From the NCBI GenBank assembly GCA_963678705.1, contig OY783205.1, positions 1,674,001-1,738,000 of the forward strand: a stretch of DNA of 64,000 nt, read 5' to 3'. Shown here piece after piece: positions 41,020 through 64,000 of this stretch. The DNA comes from Panorpa germanica (taxonomy: Eukaryota; Arthropoda; Insecta; Mecoptera; Panorpidae). The notes beneath the pieces are model-generated. The model was not told the DNA's origin, ran no database searches, and saw nothing but the letters and a program-made list of their open reading frames with translations. Position 1 is the first letter of the stretch, and each line of letters begins with the position of its first letter. Position numbers and translations under genes: made by a program.

Positions 41020-41202
41020 TTTTATGTTTTTTAGAGAATAAATATTAAATAGTATTTTGAATAAACAAGACCGTTTTGTAAGAGATTCCGAACTGTATTC
41101 AATTGTTTTTTGTAACGTTCTTTTGTTATTACACAATTAGATCAAGTAAAAACATTATTTCTAGTTTATTAAATCTAGTCTTATAGATACTAAATCTCAA
41201 TA
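41020..41202 (-). repeat. Copia-3 5' LTR
   Basis: 183 bp, paired with 36625-36807 and followed by CACAC. Confidence 0.94.
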
Positions 41203-41207
41203 CACAC

Positions 41208-41948
41208 AACAGTATCAGTACTTGATTTACTTAATTACACATATAAAACCATCAAATTTATAAAGGAATAATAATCACAGGCTGCGATCTGGCACTACTA
41301 TGTAAAAGTCGCGAATCGGAGGTTATGGTTTAACGAAAAATCGCGGTATTTGATAAACGTGATGTGACACTCAGGAATTCGGTACCTGATAATCGACAAA
41401 CTTCTATATTGGTTGAAGAACAAAACTAGACTTGTAGTATAACTGTCGCGAATTAATATTATTGGTATACTTATCGCAATATTGTATAAAAACGTGTTGG
41501 TAAGCCGCGCGACACCCAGGAGTTCGGTACCTGAGAATCGACAAGCTTCCAGATGTAGATCGGTTGATGAACAAAATCAGACTCCCGCTAAAATCTAAAT
41601 TAACAACATATTTCGTTCTTAATTAGTGTGAGTGAATCAGCAAGAGACGCTATATCGCCATCTCATGTGTCCGGTGCTCAGAAAAACTTATATATTGATT
41701 CTCGGAATTAGATCCTTTAGAGTACAATTATGCCTCTCACTCTGTTTTATGAAATTAGTAGTGCCATCTCATTAATGCATGTGTTTCTTAAGATTAGGGC
41801 GAGTTCATTTTGCAAGTTGTTAGGGGTGTCCACTTGTTAACTTAAATAATGAACCTCACATATTTTTATATATCTAATACTATTAAATTTAAGGAGAACC
41901 ACATTGAAAGAGATTGAAATAAATCAGCGTAATGAAGTCCCGCGGATT
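41208..41948. repeat. Dispersed repeat X, copy with internal duplication
   Basis: The ggtacctgataatcgacaaac block occurs at about 41380 and again at about 41530, followed once by cagactcccgctaaaatcta and by gcaagttgttaggggtgtcc, as in 7041-7255. No gene seen. Confidence 0.6.
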
Positions 41949-43890
41949 ACATATGAACAAATTCAATCCTAAAGTCTAATCCAATCTGCGACTGATAACA
42001 AAATGTAATCAAATGTGGCATGATTCAAATCAAACCAATTTATAATTTGATGATCAGCTTCTCTCTGTAATCTAGCAATGGTACTTGAATCATTATTTCC
42101 AATTAACACCCCAATTTTTACACGTTCTGCTGTATAGTCTTTATTGTGTACAAGCATCTCAATAGCCATTTCTGGCTCCATGACCTTCGAACTCCCACTA
42201 AAATTTTCACGGCAGTCATGATCATTTCTATCATGTCCTCTTTCACATCTCTTGCATCGTTTATTTTTTGTACTATATGCAACGATCAAACCAGAAAAAA
42301 TGCCAATAGCTGTAGAATGACAAAAAAAAAACATTTATAATAATTCGAAATAATTAAATTTTACAAATTTTAATTTAAAATATTAATTACTAGTTAAACT
42401 ATTATATGTTCTTCATTCTTCTTTTTTTTGCCACCCAGCATCTATACTCAATATTAACTCTACTGTATTTAACTATAACTATACTTTAACTATATTTTAA
42501 AGAAAAATTGCTATATTCGTAGTAATATAAGTCATTTCTTAGTTTATAATAATGTTAATGAATCGTAATACCTTTAATGAGCTATTGTCAAACTTCTTTT
42601 TATTTTAATGCTATTCCGGCAACTTATTCGAGCAACATTTTCAATAGCGAACCACATGTCTCTTTCATATCGTTTCAGAAGAATCTGCTGAACTGTTGGA
42701 TCTCACCGGTAAGAGTTTCTAGAAAATAATAGTCATAATTAAAGAATAGAACAGAAAATAAATTGAATATTACTATCTTCTTTTTATAGAAATATTTACC
42801 CATAGCAGCTACTCCATTAATCACACTTTTATTTAGTGGTGGTTTGTTGTGATGTTTTAATCTCGTACATTTTTTTATATCGATGACATTCAATATGAAA
42901 TGTGCTCGCTAGACCCATGACATCTTCCTTTTTTACAAATCGGAAAGACAGGGCGTCATTACACGAATCACATTACGTCTGAATGTATGATACATTCCTA
43001 GCAACCTATATAGAAACTCTATTGGTTTTTAATTTATTTCTCTTAATAATATCTCACGTGGTTCTACGTAAGGCATGTGATTTTCAAAAAATTCTTGACG
43101 TTTATACTTTGTAGCCAATTTAGATTAAGTAATTGAAAATACATCGCATTCAAAAGATTTATTCACTATATCATTCGCATTTTGTATAGCTGTACCAATA
43201 TTTTCTAAGTGGGATAATAAATTACTTTTTACAGCTTTCTGACTTTGCTCATGCATACTAATCATTTGAGAGGCTATAAATTGAATCGTTGAAGGAGGGA
43301 TACAAAATTTACTTTCTCGTTTTAAAAAAAATATTGTCAAATTCAACAGAAATGGATCTGAAGAAGTTGTCTGAAACACTTGAAGACACTTCTTGAGAAC
43401 GTGAAATAATATTAGGTGATATAGGATCATTACAATCGGATAATATTCGATGACTATTTGAAATAGCGTTGGTTAACATAGGATGATTGTTTCTTCATTT
43501 GCTTTATGCTAATTGTTATATGTGATGTAAATGAACTGATTGTATTATAAATTTTGGCGCAATTTGAAAAAGGACAATCAACCTGAGTGCCATCCTTTAT
43601 ATGATACTTTAAATGCTTATTCAACTGTTATATTTTTATTTGCACCGTGTGACATTGCAAATATAATTAATTATATTATTACATTTTGGTGTTGCATTCT
43701 TCAAGCTTCACTGTTTACTTCATCAGAAGAGGAATGAAATCGCAATAACAACACCGACTTAAATGCCTTTGAACAGTGCCCAAATCCAAAAATATATTTG
43801 TCTGTTTAACAGGATATCTGTATTTTGGCAATTTTATTGATGTCAATAATTCGTCGGCCTTCAACAATTGATCCTAAAATGGTAAACTCC
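41949..43890 (-). pseudogene. MULE-type transposase, copy B, interrupted
   Basis: A near-duplicate of copy A (34740-35790). The Cys/His exon (42340-41969) has CKRCERGHDRNDHDC, SSKVME and VKIGVLIGN. The NKPPLNKSVINGVAAMG exon lies near 42820. The N-terminal block is near 43820-43890. Here the exonuclease tail is absent, because the copy ends at about 41950 in repeat X. About 840 bp (42972-43813) absent from copy A lie between the NKPPLNKS exon and the N-terminal block. It is a non-functional duplicate in the same orientation as copy A, with Copia-3 between them. Confidence 0.7.
42972..43813 (-). pseudogene. Insert with unassigned gene fragment inside MULE copy B
   Basis: This segment is missing from MULE copy A, and 43295-43805 recurs at 7840-8340. 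Its best frame (43430-43125, minus) encodes about 100 residues, including IPPSTIQFIASQMISMHEQS and an amphipathic helix-rich stretch. A further short minus-strand frame with PYVEPREILLREIN lies near 43030-43100. I do not recognise the protein with certainty. The repeated structure suggests an exon set of a transposon-borne gene. Confidence 0.5.
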
Positions 43891-44096
43891 ATAGTGAGGT
43901 TTTATGAAAGATTAAAAGATTATAGATATGAAAGATGAAAGTACCAAACATCTGACAATTTTTAAAAAAATTGCAAACAATTAATATGTATAAAAAGAAT
44001 AATAGAAAATATAATATTAAATACAATCATTATACATACCGTAGTACCAAACACATATTGGCTGAATTATTATCTATTTCTAGTGGTCGTTTTTTA
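43891..44096 (-). repeat. 5' flank of MULE copy B
   Basis: Closely matches 35790-35985 (for example gtaccaaacacatattggct), extending the duplication between copies A and B. Confidence 0.65.
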
Positions 44097-46107
44097 CAAA
44101 ATAATCCTTTTTTGTTACGTTTTTGTCGTATATCCATTTTTAAATGTCACAAATTCAAAAGAAACAAAAAAAGCGTTGTTGCCAAATATATAATCACGTC
44201 ACGTGATAATTTTCTTCACTTCACCCCGCAAATGCTCATGCCTATCCCCACCATTCAAAATTCACTATTACACCACGCCCTCGCTCATACATCCTTAATA
44301 ACCTATTTCTGAAAAATGTATTACATTTAATAAATTAAAAAGATTGTATCTTAAAACAAATTAATATACATTTGTTTCTTAAATTCGTATTAAATTAAAG
44401 AACAGTTTTAACAGTGTAATATGTAATGATAATAAAAGAAAATATGTGTACTTTGTTGCATTAAAACAAATTCCTTTTATGCTAGATTTTCAAGCGCCAA
44501 GGTGTACTAACTCCTTAAGATGTAGTGAATTTAAAAACTTTCATTTGTTGTTTTTCAATAAATATTATTTCTGCAATAAATTATATGAAATCTACAAATT
44601 ATTTAATTGATTTTACTACGAACACTAATATTACCCATTTTTAATTAAAATAAATTCTTTATTCTTAATAACATTTAAAAAGTAACAATTTAGTGTACTA
44701 AAAATAAATAAAATTTTAAAATATATTTTCGCGTAATAAATAATAAAAATAGAATTAAAAGGGTTGTAGAATGCCTGTAGAAAATTAATTGTGAAGCAAT
44801 TGACGCAAACATAAATAAGGAGACAAGTGTCCTTGATCTTGAAACAAAAAACCTATAAGACTTTACAAGTAAAACAGAAAAAATTTAAGTTGTGGCATAA
44901 CTATTATAAAATCATTAATTGAAACGTTGTTCCATCATAGGCCGGCCCGTAAGACGACTGAAAAGAGCAGATCCCAAGGATTTAGCGAATTTAATCCCAA
45001 AGGAAAACTAAAATTGAAATGTCATCGTACTAATAAAATATATACGAAACTCAGTTATTGTACATAGTATAAAGGGGTAAGGTGTAAGGGGGAGTCATCA
45101 ATGGATGGCAACCTCACATGTCATTTATGTTATACAATTTTACTTAATGTCCTCGGACAGATTGTAAATTAATTAAAAGGGAATAAAAAAAAAAAATTAA
45201 TTGAAACGATAGATAATGAATGGGATAAACCTAATTAATCCAATAATAGGGAAGTTAATTCAAAGTAACTGTTCAAAGTAAACATAATAGTAAATACTTG
45301 GAACATAAATACATATATATTGAGTAAAATATTGTATATCAGCAAAATAATTTGTAAACAATTGTACAGATTAAGTAGAAAACAATTTAATCTAGAATTA
45401 TCAACAGGAGATCGGGATTTATTATGGGTAAAAACCAAATGTAATGCGCATTTGGTTAATATAATCAATAAAGGAAAATTGGATCAAAAAAACAAGTAAT
45501 TTCTGGAAGATATGCGAAACAAAGGGAACCTTAGAGTATAATTCATTGTGGGGAAAAGTGCGACGACGCGGCAAACGGAACGGCAAGTCTCAAGCAATCA
45601 CTAGTCTGCTAAGGTAGGCTGATATAGGAAAACTCGAAGAAAAAAGAAATGACTTATGTCTTATGCCTTTATTTTATAACATTTACTATGGCGTCATTGC
45701 CATGAACTAGTCCAATTCATGACTTCCCGACGATCTTGAAAACAAAATCAAAATCTCATGGCGGGAGTGCATCTGAAAACGCACTAGGTTGACACTAGGT
45801 GTATTTATATAGCTGCCTGGTACCACTCATGACGTTGGCCTTGCTAATTTCTGGCTATTTAAATAAGATTGACTTTGAATAACTTTTTATTTTTAATTAA
45901 TAGATATTTAATTACTATCTCCTTCAATATACATCCCACCTCTATCCTACATTGCTCCGTGTGCATTTTCCTTGGTTGAAAATGGTGCTAAAAGTCTTCC
46001 TCTGTTGGCTCGTTCTGTAGTTTTTTTATTAGATTCAGAACAAAAGGTCTGGCTATATATCAAATAATTACCCTAATGAGCTGGTGTCCTATGTCTTATT
46101 TGTGTAA
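44097..46107. other. AT-rich intergenic region
   Basis: No convincing gene, RNA gene or repeat copy. Short frames (for example 45468-45235, minus) have no recognisable domain. Confidence 0.4.
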
Positions 46108-46385
46108 AAATTTATTTAAATGGGCTTGTGTCCTATGTCTAATAATAAAGTGGGTTACTAGAACTTCAAATGTTCCATTATTTTTTAATAACTCCTTTTA
46201 TGTTAAGAGATATTAACAATTAAAAAAGTCATTTTGTCTCTTTAATTAAAAAAGAGATTCAACGTTGTACACATTCCAAGTGGATGTGACATCACAATCC
46301 TTGTGTAAGGTTACCAACCTTACACCTCATAAATCTCTGCTATATGTATTTATATATCAAAATATCAAATATTATTTACACCTAT
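46108..46385 (+). repeat. Dispersed repeat Y, copy 2
   Basis: Inverted relative to 36004-36345. It begins with gggcttgtgtcctatgtct and ends near aaatctctgctatatgta. The gtgtcctatgtct motif occurs twice just before and at its start. Confidence 0.65.
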
Positions 46386-47225
46386 TTTAAGGAACAACCA
46401 TATTTCAATACTATGTCTGCCTTAGCAGGGTTAAATAAAATAAAAACTTATTATTCTTTGATTTGACTTGAATATTTGACTACCAACAGCTACAAAACAT
46501 TACCACAGCACTGACCTACTCAACAAATAACTGACGTTAAAATGCATTTCACGTTATACAAATATGGTCGGCCATTTCTAGCGCTAAAACTACAATTCAA
46601 ACTTTTAATTGCTATATCTTCGTCAACATTTAGATATTTAATAAAATAGACACGCCAATACACATTTATTAACATCAATTTCAATCAACAATTGAAAAAT
46701 CGACTACTAACAAATGATGACACAAGCCCATTCATACTCAATTTTTATGACAGTCATGAAACTGCACCGGCTGACAGAAAATTGCCCATAACAAAACAAG
46801 TTACAAAATAAGTACCTTAGTGAATGATTAAATGACTTTAAAGTATTAATTATGTTCTAAGTACATTTTAAAGTTTGGTTAAGTTTACTCGAAATTATGT
46901 TGGAGTAAGTTTATATAAAATGTAAGGGAGATTTTAACGCCGAAAGGCAAAAACAATTACTAGAACTACAATACTACTAATATGGCCTATTAGGCCTAGC
47001 TAGCTAGATTCAAAGTAAATATACAAGCTTAAATAAGGCAGTGTTGGCCATACATATTAGAAAATATTTTAAACAAATAAATAAAAGACGAGTTAGTGGT
47101 CTTAGGATATCTAATAAATAACTATTTACTCAATAATCTAATATACATTTTACAGTAAACAACATACTGTAGTTAATAACTATTTTACATTTGCATTATG
47201 TCCATGTGTCTTATTTTAATTTGAC
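46386..47225. other. 3' flank of the carboxylesterase gene
   Basis: AT-rich. A TTTAAT (ATTAAA on the minus strand) sits about 10 nt past the stop codon; no clear canonical AATAAA was fixed. No other gene. Confidence 0.4.
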
Positions 47226-60575
<13,350 letters not shown>

Positions 60576-60641
60576 TGTGCTATGTCGATGTACAAGTATT
60601 ACAAAACTGAAATTAAAACAAATTAATTAGCCTTCTAGTAC

Positions 60642-60694
60642 TGACGTCAGATGACGTGACGTTAAGATAGGTCATTAATGGAGACGTGACGTCT
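60642..60694. promoter_or_regulatory. CRE-like motif cluster upstream of carboxylesterase
   Basis: TGACGTCA is followed at once by ATGACGTGACGT and, 20 bp on, by GACGTGACGTC. That is one perfect CRE palindrome plus several half sites within about 55 bp, some 70-120 bp upstream of the esterase ATG. bZIP (CREB/ATF-type) binding is an inference. Confidence 0.45.
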
Positions 60695-60699
60695 CACAG

Positions 60700-62330
60700 A
60701 CGGTGAGTATGATAATTACTAATTATTAATAATTAATAAATAGTCAATTAATTATTAATAAGTTTTAACACTATTTACGATCAAAAGGAAAAAACAAAAT
60801 AAAATGTATACAAAATTATCATTTATTATGCACTTTTTGGCGAGTGCAAATTATTTAAAATGACGAAATAAGATTCAAATAGTCAAATATTCGTCTTTAT
60901 TCCGCTAAACTTCGAATTCTGGAAAATTTGTCGGTGAGTGAAAGACCACAAAATAAAAAGTAATCAATTATCTTTTTTATTTAATGTCCATTTCGTGATG
61001 TGGCCGTATGAACATCACCCACGATGGACGGCGCTGACTTAATAATTTCTCAGAAACGTGATTTACACGTAGGCGTATGAAATGTACGGCAGTTGTGTCA
61101 TTCTTTAGATATAGCTTATTTCAAATTCCAACCTAGTGCTCATCGTTTCTAGGCTAGACTTTTTCTTAAAAATTATTTTAGTACATATATCAGAAAACAA
61201 CAATCTGTAATTCTTAAAAATTTGAAATGAAATTCAATTCTTGCGACGGTGGTAAATTTAAGAAATATTTTACTTAACAAGATCGCAGGCTATATACTTT
61301 TAGACTAGTCTGTACCTCAACACTTAAATGTTCTCTATATGAATACACACATACTATGAAATATTATTTTGTGTGTAGACGTGGCAACGTCGCATTAATA
61401 ACGATAAACATACAACGTTGCCTCCATACGATTATTTTGTTATTATATCCCCTCCACTAAAAACTATTACCTAAATATGTTTTTATTTCTAATTTTTCAT
61501 CAAAACTATGTTGCGAATAATTTTCAATTTTTGTAAAGTAAGTTTTTTGTAAAGATATTGTTCTAACAGATATCAGTTTTATATAAAGATGGTAAAAGTC
61601 CTTCTAAGCAAAAAGATTAAAACTTATTATTTAAAAAGTGTTAATTGTAATTGCTATTATCTAATGTTTGATGTAGTCAATCGGTTTCAAATTTTAACAT
61701 CGTGTGTATTATCCACTAAATTACTTTTTTCCAAGCTTAGAAAAGTTCTAAAATATTGCAATTGCTGAACAACAACCTTAAATGAAACACTAATTTAAAT
61801 TTTATTTTTCATTAATTGTTTTATATATGTTGCGAGATGATTGATTGATTGATTGAGATTGATACAAGATGTTGGTGTACACCAGGAATTGGTGGCGGAC
61901 AGTCGGTATTACCACTTTTTAACATTATTCGTTCGGGAAAAGTTTCGAAGGAAAAACCCACATTAAGGAAGACATTTGTTAATTTGGAGTTCTGTTTGTA
62001 AGGAAATACAATAACTTTAAAATATGCTCTAGAGCGTTGTGCTGTTGTTATCAACATACACGTATCAACATGAATGCTTAACTTTCACTTACATGCCGAC
62101 ACGAATGCACTCACGTTGGGTTCAGTCACACATTCATTCAAATTAAACATATAATTATTCAGCAGATGTAGCTGCTATAGAAGGAAATCCAGTCTCTGAT
62201 ATATTACACTTAGACTTAATAGAATGGTATAAAAAGTGTATGAGGCAAATTCAAAAGCAGTGCTGAACGCAAATGAGTAACAACAGATTGATATTGTTTA
62301 AGTAAAATATAAAAAAGTGCGAAACTTCTT
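60700..62330. other. Upstream intergenic region
   Basis: AT-rich. No gene recognised. The esterase transcription start and any 5' UTR exon would be here, but I could not place them. Confidence 0.4.
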
Positions 62331-62338
62331 ATCAGGGC

Positions 62339-62560
62339 ACCAGACAATTCGAAAAACGCATCTTCAGACTACGAACAGGATATACGAGGTTGACGCAACA
62401 ACACTTAATGAGTAAATCAACAGCTCCGCAGTGCAGCAACTGTCAGACGCAAATAACAGTCCATCATCTACTAGTAACCTGCCCACAATATCAAACGCAA
62501 AGAACAAAGCACAGCATTAATGATGAACTTAAGGTCATCCTTACTTCCTTACTGATATAA
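62339..62560 (+). pseudogene. Jockey/I-type LINE ORF2 C-terminus
   Basis: An open plus-strand frame without ATG: RLRTGYTRLTQQHL, then CSNCQTQITVHHLLVTCPQY, ending TAA at 62558-62560. The RLR.GHTRLTH-like start and the C-x2-C-x7-H-x4-C zinc-knuckle-like pattern are the usual C-terminus of Jockey-like LINE polyproteins after RNase H. Only the tail is present. Confidence 0.75.
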
Positions 62561-62903
62561 CTTAATAAACCAAATTTAACTAAAGTAAATTAACTTCAGG
62601 CGAACATAACCTTAACTTTAAAATCGCCTCAAATTCTAAAACAAAGAAACATTTAATTTGTTACACATGAATATGTACGGTATCAGTTATGCCTTTTGGA
62701 ATTTTCCTTATAGTATACTCTTTTTTATACAATAGCGATTTTAAATTTTAAGCGCGAACTATTTTGCTGATCTGTTATTGCTATCTCCAGACTGATTGTA
62801 TCTGCGCAGATGCTGACGCATATGAAATGACGGATTGCATTATTTTGTGAGCCATGTCTAAACTTGTATAAAACTACACTGTCATCATGTGTATACATAC
62901 ATT

Positions 62904-63120
62904 CTAGCGTTTAGCCCGACGCAAAGCGTTTGTATAACTTGTATTCAATAAAATAATTTATAATTTTACATTTCAATTAATTATAATTTACATTTCAATT
63001 TTTAATTCCATTTTTAATTTATAATATTTAGCTTGAATATAATTATGAACAGGTGTTCAATATTTCTTCATACAAAACAATAAATATAAAAAAAATTTCA
63101 AAATTTATGCGTTATATCAC

Positions 63121-63152
<32 letters not shown>

Positions 63153-63990
63153 CAAAATTTTGGAAATTTACATAATACGAAATTTTAACTTCCTTGAAAG
63201 TTTCTTACCTTGCCGTCTAATTTCCTCAACTCCTCATTTATCAATTTTTAATTTCGAAATTTTTTTATAATTATATTAATTAAATACCATATGGTGGCAC
63301 GAACACAGCTCCAGGAAAGTTTTTGAAAATTTCCAATTTCGTAGAGAAAAATTTCTAAAACTTTTGGCATCCTCGGATTTATTCCTGAATTTGCTGGGAA
63401 CTCGTAATTTTGTAAAAAGTGGAAAGATAGATACTTTTTACGTATAGCTATTAATTCGTAAAATTAAAATTTTACATTTACTATTCAATGTATTCCACTA
63501 ATTAGATATTCAAAAATTAAGAAAATTAGGGGGCTCCATAGAGAACATTTGATGTTCATATTTTGAATTCCGTAATAATTGGTAAAAAAAATCTAAACTA
63601 AACACTTTCTTTTGGGATCACAGGGGACACTTTTTGACGGGGACAAGAACTATGGTACTTCATTTACATATCGAAAAAAATATCTCAAAAGTTGGCGAAA
63701 TAATGTGTTAATTTCGAAAATTGAAAATATTTTTTATTTAAGAAAAATTTATATTTTTATATTTAGTTATTATATGAAAAAATATTTTAAACATTGAACA
63801 CCTGTTCATTATTGTATCTGGACAAATATTTCAATTTAAAAATGGAATTAAAATTTGAAAAGAAATTAAGAATTATTTTAATAAAATTAAATCATACGTC
63901 ATTTTTTGATGAGATATGCACTAGTGTAATTGATAAAGTTGGCTATCAGGTCCTTAAATGGTTTAATTTTCAATATATAATAATAATACA
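62904..63990. repeat. Foldback copy of the Helitron-like repeat
   Basis: The start (tagcgtttagcccgacgcaa) resembles the 48010 end. The segment gaacaggtgttcaat (63048-63062) is mirrored by attgaacacctgttc (63795-63809). 63330-63420 is the reverse complement of 48560-48650. So two arms of the family face each other, separated by a T-rich spacer with a poly-T tract at about 63125-63152. Confidence 0.6.
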
Positions 63991-64000
63991 ATAAGTCGCA

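Larger units (their letters stand above)
36625..41202 (-). mobile_element. Copia-3: complete Ty1/copia retrotransposon
   Basis: 4578 bp. LTRs of 183 bp (36625-36807 and 41020-41202) appear identical, with target duplication CACAC at 36620-36624 and 41203-41207. GGTTATGGG follows the 5' LTR and AAAAAAGGGAAAG precedes the 3' LTR on the minus strand. It carries one uninterrupted ORF and is a recent insertion. Confidence 0.96.

Overview
This is an AT-rich animal nuclear window, most likely from an insect. The evidence is spliceosomal introns with GT-AG borders, a secreted insect-type carboxylesterase gene, three Ty1/copia elements whose primer site matches the initiator-Met tRNA half used by Drosophila copia, P-element (THAP9-like), mariner, Helitron and Mutator-like DNA transposons, and a virus-derived Polinton-like block. 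I cannot name the species.

Layout. 1-1000: chimeric debris of a P-element 5' end and a Mutator-like (MULE) exon. 1190-6160: a 56-bp minisatellite split by a complete copia element (Copia-1, 1483-6069). 6161-9060: repeats, a Helitron 3' end and gene fragments. 9064-12168: a nearly complete P-element-like transposase gene with THAP domain. 12169-16850: a CsRn1-type Ty3/gypsy element (CHCC Gag finger, tRNA-Trp primer site, -1 frameshift heptamer). 17480-26140: a decayed Polinton/Maverick-like element (PolB with HNH insert, A32-type ATPase, double-jelly-roll capsid-like gene), its capsid-like gene split by a second complete copia (Copia-2, 20675-24974). 26205-26501: a small unassigned ORF. 26777-27444: an unassigned two-exon gene of 200 codons whose putative zinc-binding motif forms only after splicing. 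29320-29850: another P-element 5' fragment. 29900-32571: a foldback element with about 0.7-kb inverted arms around a cysteine-rich ORF. 33036-34308: a complete but internally deleted Helitron. 34444-36010 and 41949-44090: two copies of a MULE/exonuclease gene fragment flanking a third complete copia (Copia-3, 36625-41202).

47226-60575 is the only convincing host gene: a ten-exon minus-strand carboxylesterase, 598 residues after splicing, with signal peptide, HGGG oxyanion hole and Ser-Glu-His triad. Its introns are packed with small repeats: non-autonomous Helitron-like copies, a pair of TTAA-flanked elements, a dead mariner, a TA-flanked MITE and three LINE tails. A cluster of CRE-like motifs lies just upstream of its start codon. 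60700-64000 holds intergenic sequence, a LINE RNase-H tail and a foldback copy of the intronic repeat.

The three copia elements, with apparently identical LTRs, perfect 5-bp target duplications and open reading frames, are recent insertions. The other elements carry frameshifts and stops and are older. All large autonomous elements lie on the minus strand.
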